From NCBI GenBank assembly GCA_016303225.1, contig JAEDMC010000021.1:1-22831 (forward strand): a stretch of DNA of 22,831 bases, written 5' to 3'. This DNA is from Kiritimatiellia bacterium. GTDB lineage: Bacteria; Verrucomicrobiota; Kiritimatiellia; RFP12; UBA1067. Below, piece by piece: positions 20,947 through 22,831 of this stretch; within the stretch, counting starts at the first letter, position 1, and each line of letters opens with the position of its first letter. Both the position numbers and the translations under genes were made by a program. The notes under the pieces are model-generated. The model was not told where the DNA came from and searched no databases. It worked only from the letters and a program-made list of their open reading frames with translations.

Positions 20947-21502
20947 TTCGTTTAAGCAGGCAGCGGAGGTGCTGAACAGGGGCGGGGTCGTGGTGATCCC
21001 GACCGATACGGTGTACGGTCTCGCCGCGCGGCCTGACTTTCCGGAGGCCGTCGACCGGCTCTACACCATCAAGGGACGCGAGCTCAAGAAGCCGATCGCC
21101 CTTCTCGCCGCGGACATTGCGGACGTCGAACGCTTCGGCTATCCGCTCGTCGGCCGCGCCCGCGCACTCGCGGAGAAGCACTGGCCGGGCGCGCTCACGA
21201 TGGTCATCCCGGCCAAGGCCGGCCGGCCCGGCAAAATCGCGGAAGAGGGTTTCCGCATTCCGGACCACGCCGAGACGCGCGCGCTGATCGCCGCGTGCGG
21301 CGGCGTCCTCCGCGTCACGTCCGCAAACCTGTCCGGACAGCGTCCAGCCACCGATGCGCCGCAGGCGCTCGCGGACGTCGGACTTTCGGCGGACTACGTG
21401 ATTGACGACGGCGTTTCCCCGGGCGGCGTACCCTCGACGGTCGTCCGCGTCCTTGCGAACGGCGACGTCGAGGTTCTCCGCGCCGGCGCCATCTCCCTCT
21501 GA
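20939..21502 (+). CDS. tsaC: Threonylcarbamoyl-AMP synthase (YrdC/TsaC)
   Basis: This enzyme makes threonylcarbamoyl-AMP from threonine, bicarbonate and ATP for t6A37 in ANN-decoding tRNAs. The 187 residues form a single YrdC domain without the Sua5 extension. Motifs are IPTDTVYGLAARPD, the KGRELKKPIALL loop that binds ATP and threonine, HWPGALTMVIPA, TSANLSG and PSTVVRV. No ATG is available. TTG at 20939 is preferred because GAGG lies eight bases upstream in the repeat array. A TTG at 20918 would add seven array-encoded residues. It ends the plus-strand tgt-yajC-LysM-tsaC unit. Confidence 0.92.
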   Translation: MKDSFKQAAEVLNRGGVVVIPTDTVYGLAARPDFPEAVDRLYTIKGRELKKPIALLAADIADVERFGYPLVGRARALAEKHWPGALTMVIPAKAGRPGKIAEEGFRIPDHAETRALIAACGGVLRVTSANLSGQRPATDAPQALADVGLSADYVIDDGVSPGGVPSTVVRVLANGDVEVLRAGAISL

Positions 21503-21536
21503 TTCAAGGTGCCGCCTTGCAGCGGACGGGCGCGTC

Positions 21537-21641
21537 TCACGGCTCGGCGAAGCGCTTCGCGCGGTAGAGTCCGTCGACGAGCCCGTCGCGCGTCTTCCAC
21601 GCCTCATGACATATCCGTTTGAGTAATTGTTGTTTGTTCAT
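21537..21641 (-). CDS. Possible 34-aa basic protein
   Basis: A minus-strand ATG at 21641 opens a 34-codon frame starting MNKQQLLKRICHEAWK and ending RAKRFAEP. It is rich in Lys and Arg and probably helical. A -10-like sequence (TAATAT/GATAAT, 21650-21657) lies 8-10 bases before the ATG, matching the spacing of the leaderless promoters here. The codons look normal for this genome. No family is recognised. It could be a true small protein or the 5' end of a truncated gene. Confidence 0.35.
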   Translation of the reverse strand: MNKQQLLKRICHEAWKTRDGLVDGLYRAKRFAEP

Positions 21642-21649
21642 CGGAGGGA

Positions 21650-21657
21650 ATATTATC
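21650..21657 (-). promoter_or_regulatory. Possible -10 box for the 34-aa ORF
   Basis: The minus strand contains GATAAT overlapping TAATAT, inside the near-palindrome GGGATAATATTCCC. The distance to the ATG (8-10 bases) fits the pattern of other short-leader promoters in this window. The evidence is sequence resemblance only. Confidence 0.35.
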
Positions 21658-21672
21658 CCACACAAACGAAAG

Positions 21673-21700
21673 CAGGAACCGCCTCGAAAGGCGGTTCCTG
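21673..21700 (-). terminator. Strong hairpin terminator after the beta-lactamase-fold gene
   Basis: A perfect 12-bp stem (21673-21684 with 21689-21700) closes on a four-base loop that reads TTCG on the minus strand. It lies 20 bases past the stop of the hydrolase gene. The minus-strand sequence after it is T-rich (ctttcgtttgtgt), as expected for a rho-independent terminator. Confidence 0.75.
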
Positions 21701-21719
21701 GAACTCAGAACGCTGTGGC

Positions 21720-22775
21720 TCAGCGCTTGTCCCACGCGGAGCGGGCGGACTTGCTACCAGCGTTGCCGCCTTCGGCACTCACGAGCCAAATGCGGTAGGT
21801 GCCCGCCTTGCGGTTGGCGGACCCAGCCGTGCCGTAGCTGCCGCCGTGCGAGAGCGAATCGCCCCACACGCACATGCCGAAGCTGTAGGAGTTCGAATTC
21901 CCCTTCGGCGTCTGCCGCGTGAACCACTCGTTCATCGCCTTTTCGGACAGAAGCCGCGTGCCGTCGGGTTTGAGGCCGTTCGACGCGACCATCCGGAAAA
22001 ACTTCGCGAGGTCCGGCGCCGTCGAGAAGAGTCCGCCGCCCGCCTCCGCCTTGCGCGTCTTCGCCGTGTAGGGCGCGGTGAACTGGCAGATGATGACATC
22101 CTCGGGCGGCTGGTCGTCGGATAGCTTGTAGCTCTTCGCGAGGCGTGTCATCTGCTCGGCGGACGGGATCATGCCCGTGTCGTGCATTCCGAGCGGATCG
22201 AGGACACGGCGCTTCATCTCCTCCTCGAAGGGACGCCCCGTCACGACCTCGATCGCCGCCATCGCGACGTCGATGCCCCAGTTGCTGTAGTCATAGCCCT
22301 CGCCCGGCTCGAACGTGAGCGGCGTCGCCGCGCCGAGCCTCGAGAGCTCCCGCACCGTCCGCTTGTCGATCGTGCAGCTCTTGCCGCCGGGGTTGAGAAC
22401 GAAGAACGGAAGCCCCGCGGTGTGCGAGAGCATCATCCGCAGGGTAGGCCTCCGCTTCGGCGCCTTGCCGGTCGCCTGCACCGTGCACGTCTTCCACTCC
22501 GGGAGGTACTTCTCGACCGGATCGTCCAGCGCGATCTTGCCCTCGTCCATCAGCGACAGGAACGTCGCCGCGGCAATGCCCTTCGTGTTGGATGCGATCC
22601 AGAAGACCGTGTTCGTCGCCATCGCGCGCTTCGTCGCGACGTCGGCGAAGCCCTCCGCGCGGATCTCCAGCCGACCCGTGACGTCGCCTTCAGCCGTCAC
22701 GACGCCGGGAAGCTGCCTCTTGTCGGGACCAACGAAAGCCGAAAGAGCCGAGGCGAGGACGAGTCCGGACAGCAT
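21720..22775 (-). CDS. Secreted serine hydrolase of the beta-lactamase/esterase fold
   Basis: This is a class C beta-lactamase-like protein (PF00144), 351 residues, with a short signal peptide (LSGLVLASALSAFVG). The nucleophile motif is S62-N-T-K65 (SxxK), the second motif is Y163-S-N, and the third is H310-G-G in LSHGGSYG. The family includes D-aminopeptidases, esterases and EstB-type enzymes as well as true AmpC, and HGG in place of KTG argues for an esterase or peptidase role. The ATG at 22775 has GAGG seven bases upstream, placed within the end of the preceding gene. A strong terminator follows. The substrate is unknown. Confidence 0.85.
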   Translation of the reverse strand: MLSGLVLASALSAFVGPDKRQLPGVVTAEGDVTGRLEIRAEGFADVATKRAMATNTVFWIASNTKGIAAATFLSLMDEGKIALDDPVEKYLPEWKTCTVQATGKAPKRRPTLRMMLSHTAGLPFFVLNPGGKSCTIDKRTVRELSRLGAATPLTFEPGEGYDYSNWGIDVAMAAIEVVTGRPFEEEMKRRVLDPLGMHDTGMIPSAEQMTRLAKSYKLSDDQPPEDVIICQFTAPYTAKTRKAEAGGGLFSTAPDLAKFFRMVASNGLKPDGTRLLSEKAMNEWFTRQTPKGNSNSYSFGMCVWGDSLSHGGSYGTAGSANRKAGTYRIWLVSAEGGNAGSKSARSAWDKR

Positions 22776-22779
22776 CGCC

Positions 22780-22831
22780 TTACCTCACGTTCAGCTTCTC
22801 GTCCGGATCGAGCTTCGGCGCCGCCATGAAG
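22780..22831 (-). CDS. C-terminal end of an unidentified gene (partial)
   Basis: A minus-strand frame enters from the right edge and ends in TAA four bases before the hydrolase ATG. Only about 16 residues are visible (FMAAPKLDPDEKLNVR). That is too little to name a family. The spacing and the ribosome-binding site of the next gene in its last codons suggest one operon. Confidence 0.6.
   Translation of the reverse strand, partial: FMAAPKLDPDEKLNVR

Overview
The window is about 22.8 kb of GC-rich bacterial chromosome, densely packed with housekeeping and accessory genes. I see no phage, plasmid, CRISPR, tRNA or rRNA signals. Several features fit a PVC-group bacterium (Kiritimatiellota, Lentisphaerota or Verrucomicrobiota): a UDP-glucose dehydrogenase of eukaryotic type, a Tat-exported FAD oxidoreductase, small lipoprotein and coiled-coil envelope proteins, and a LysM protein with a YkuD-like tail. 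This placement is an inference, not a demonstration.

Layout. (1) 1-363: a terminator, a long hairpin and the lysS promoter. (2) 364-3269, plus strand: lysS and an M20 dipeptidase. (3) 3306-8467, minus strand: a nucleotide-sugar module for surface polysaccharide, read manA, ugd, gmd, fcl, a 28-codon remnant that looks like a deleted galU, then a NusG/UpxY-type antiterminator. (4) 8562-12231, minus strand: kdgK, a Tat-exported FAD oxidoreductase and a nucleoside-symporter-family MFS protein, behind their own promoter. (5) 12209-18558, minus strand: a tight, mostly overlapping run of a coiled-coil membrane protein, a lipoprotein, an RluA-type pseudouridine synthase, queD, rph, rsmD, a 47-aa membrane protein, a secreted helical protein, queF and a MurE that lacks its N-terminal domain. 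(6) 18577-21502, plus strand and divergent from (5): tgt, yajC, a LysM protein and tsaC. (7) 21537-22831, minus strand: a 34-codon ORF, a terminator, a beta-lactamase-fold hydrolase and the tail of one more gene.

Function. Regions 5 and 6 are rich in RNA modification and processing: queuosine (QueD, QueF, Tgt), pseudouridine, m2G966 in 16S rRNA, tRNA 3'-end trimming and t6A. Region 3 supplies GDP-fucose and UDP-glucuronate. Region 4 probably handles 2-keto-3-deoxygluconate.

Two genome-wide habits stand out. First, about fifteen short arrays of 6-9 bp units, mostly heptamers and often five units (35 bp), sit exactly between genes or in frame inside genes. They supply stop codons, start codons, possible ribosome-binding sites and loop peptides. 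Second, transcription-unit starts share an extended -10 motif, TGnTAnAAT, only 6-9 bases before the start codon and without a -35 box. This predicts leaderless or nearly leaderless mRNAs, whereas internal operon genes carry Shine-Dalgarno sites or overlapping stop/start codons.
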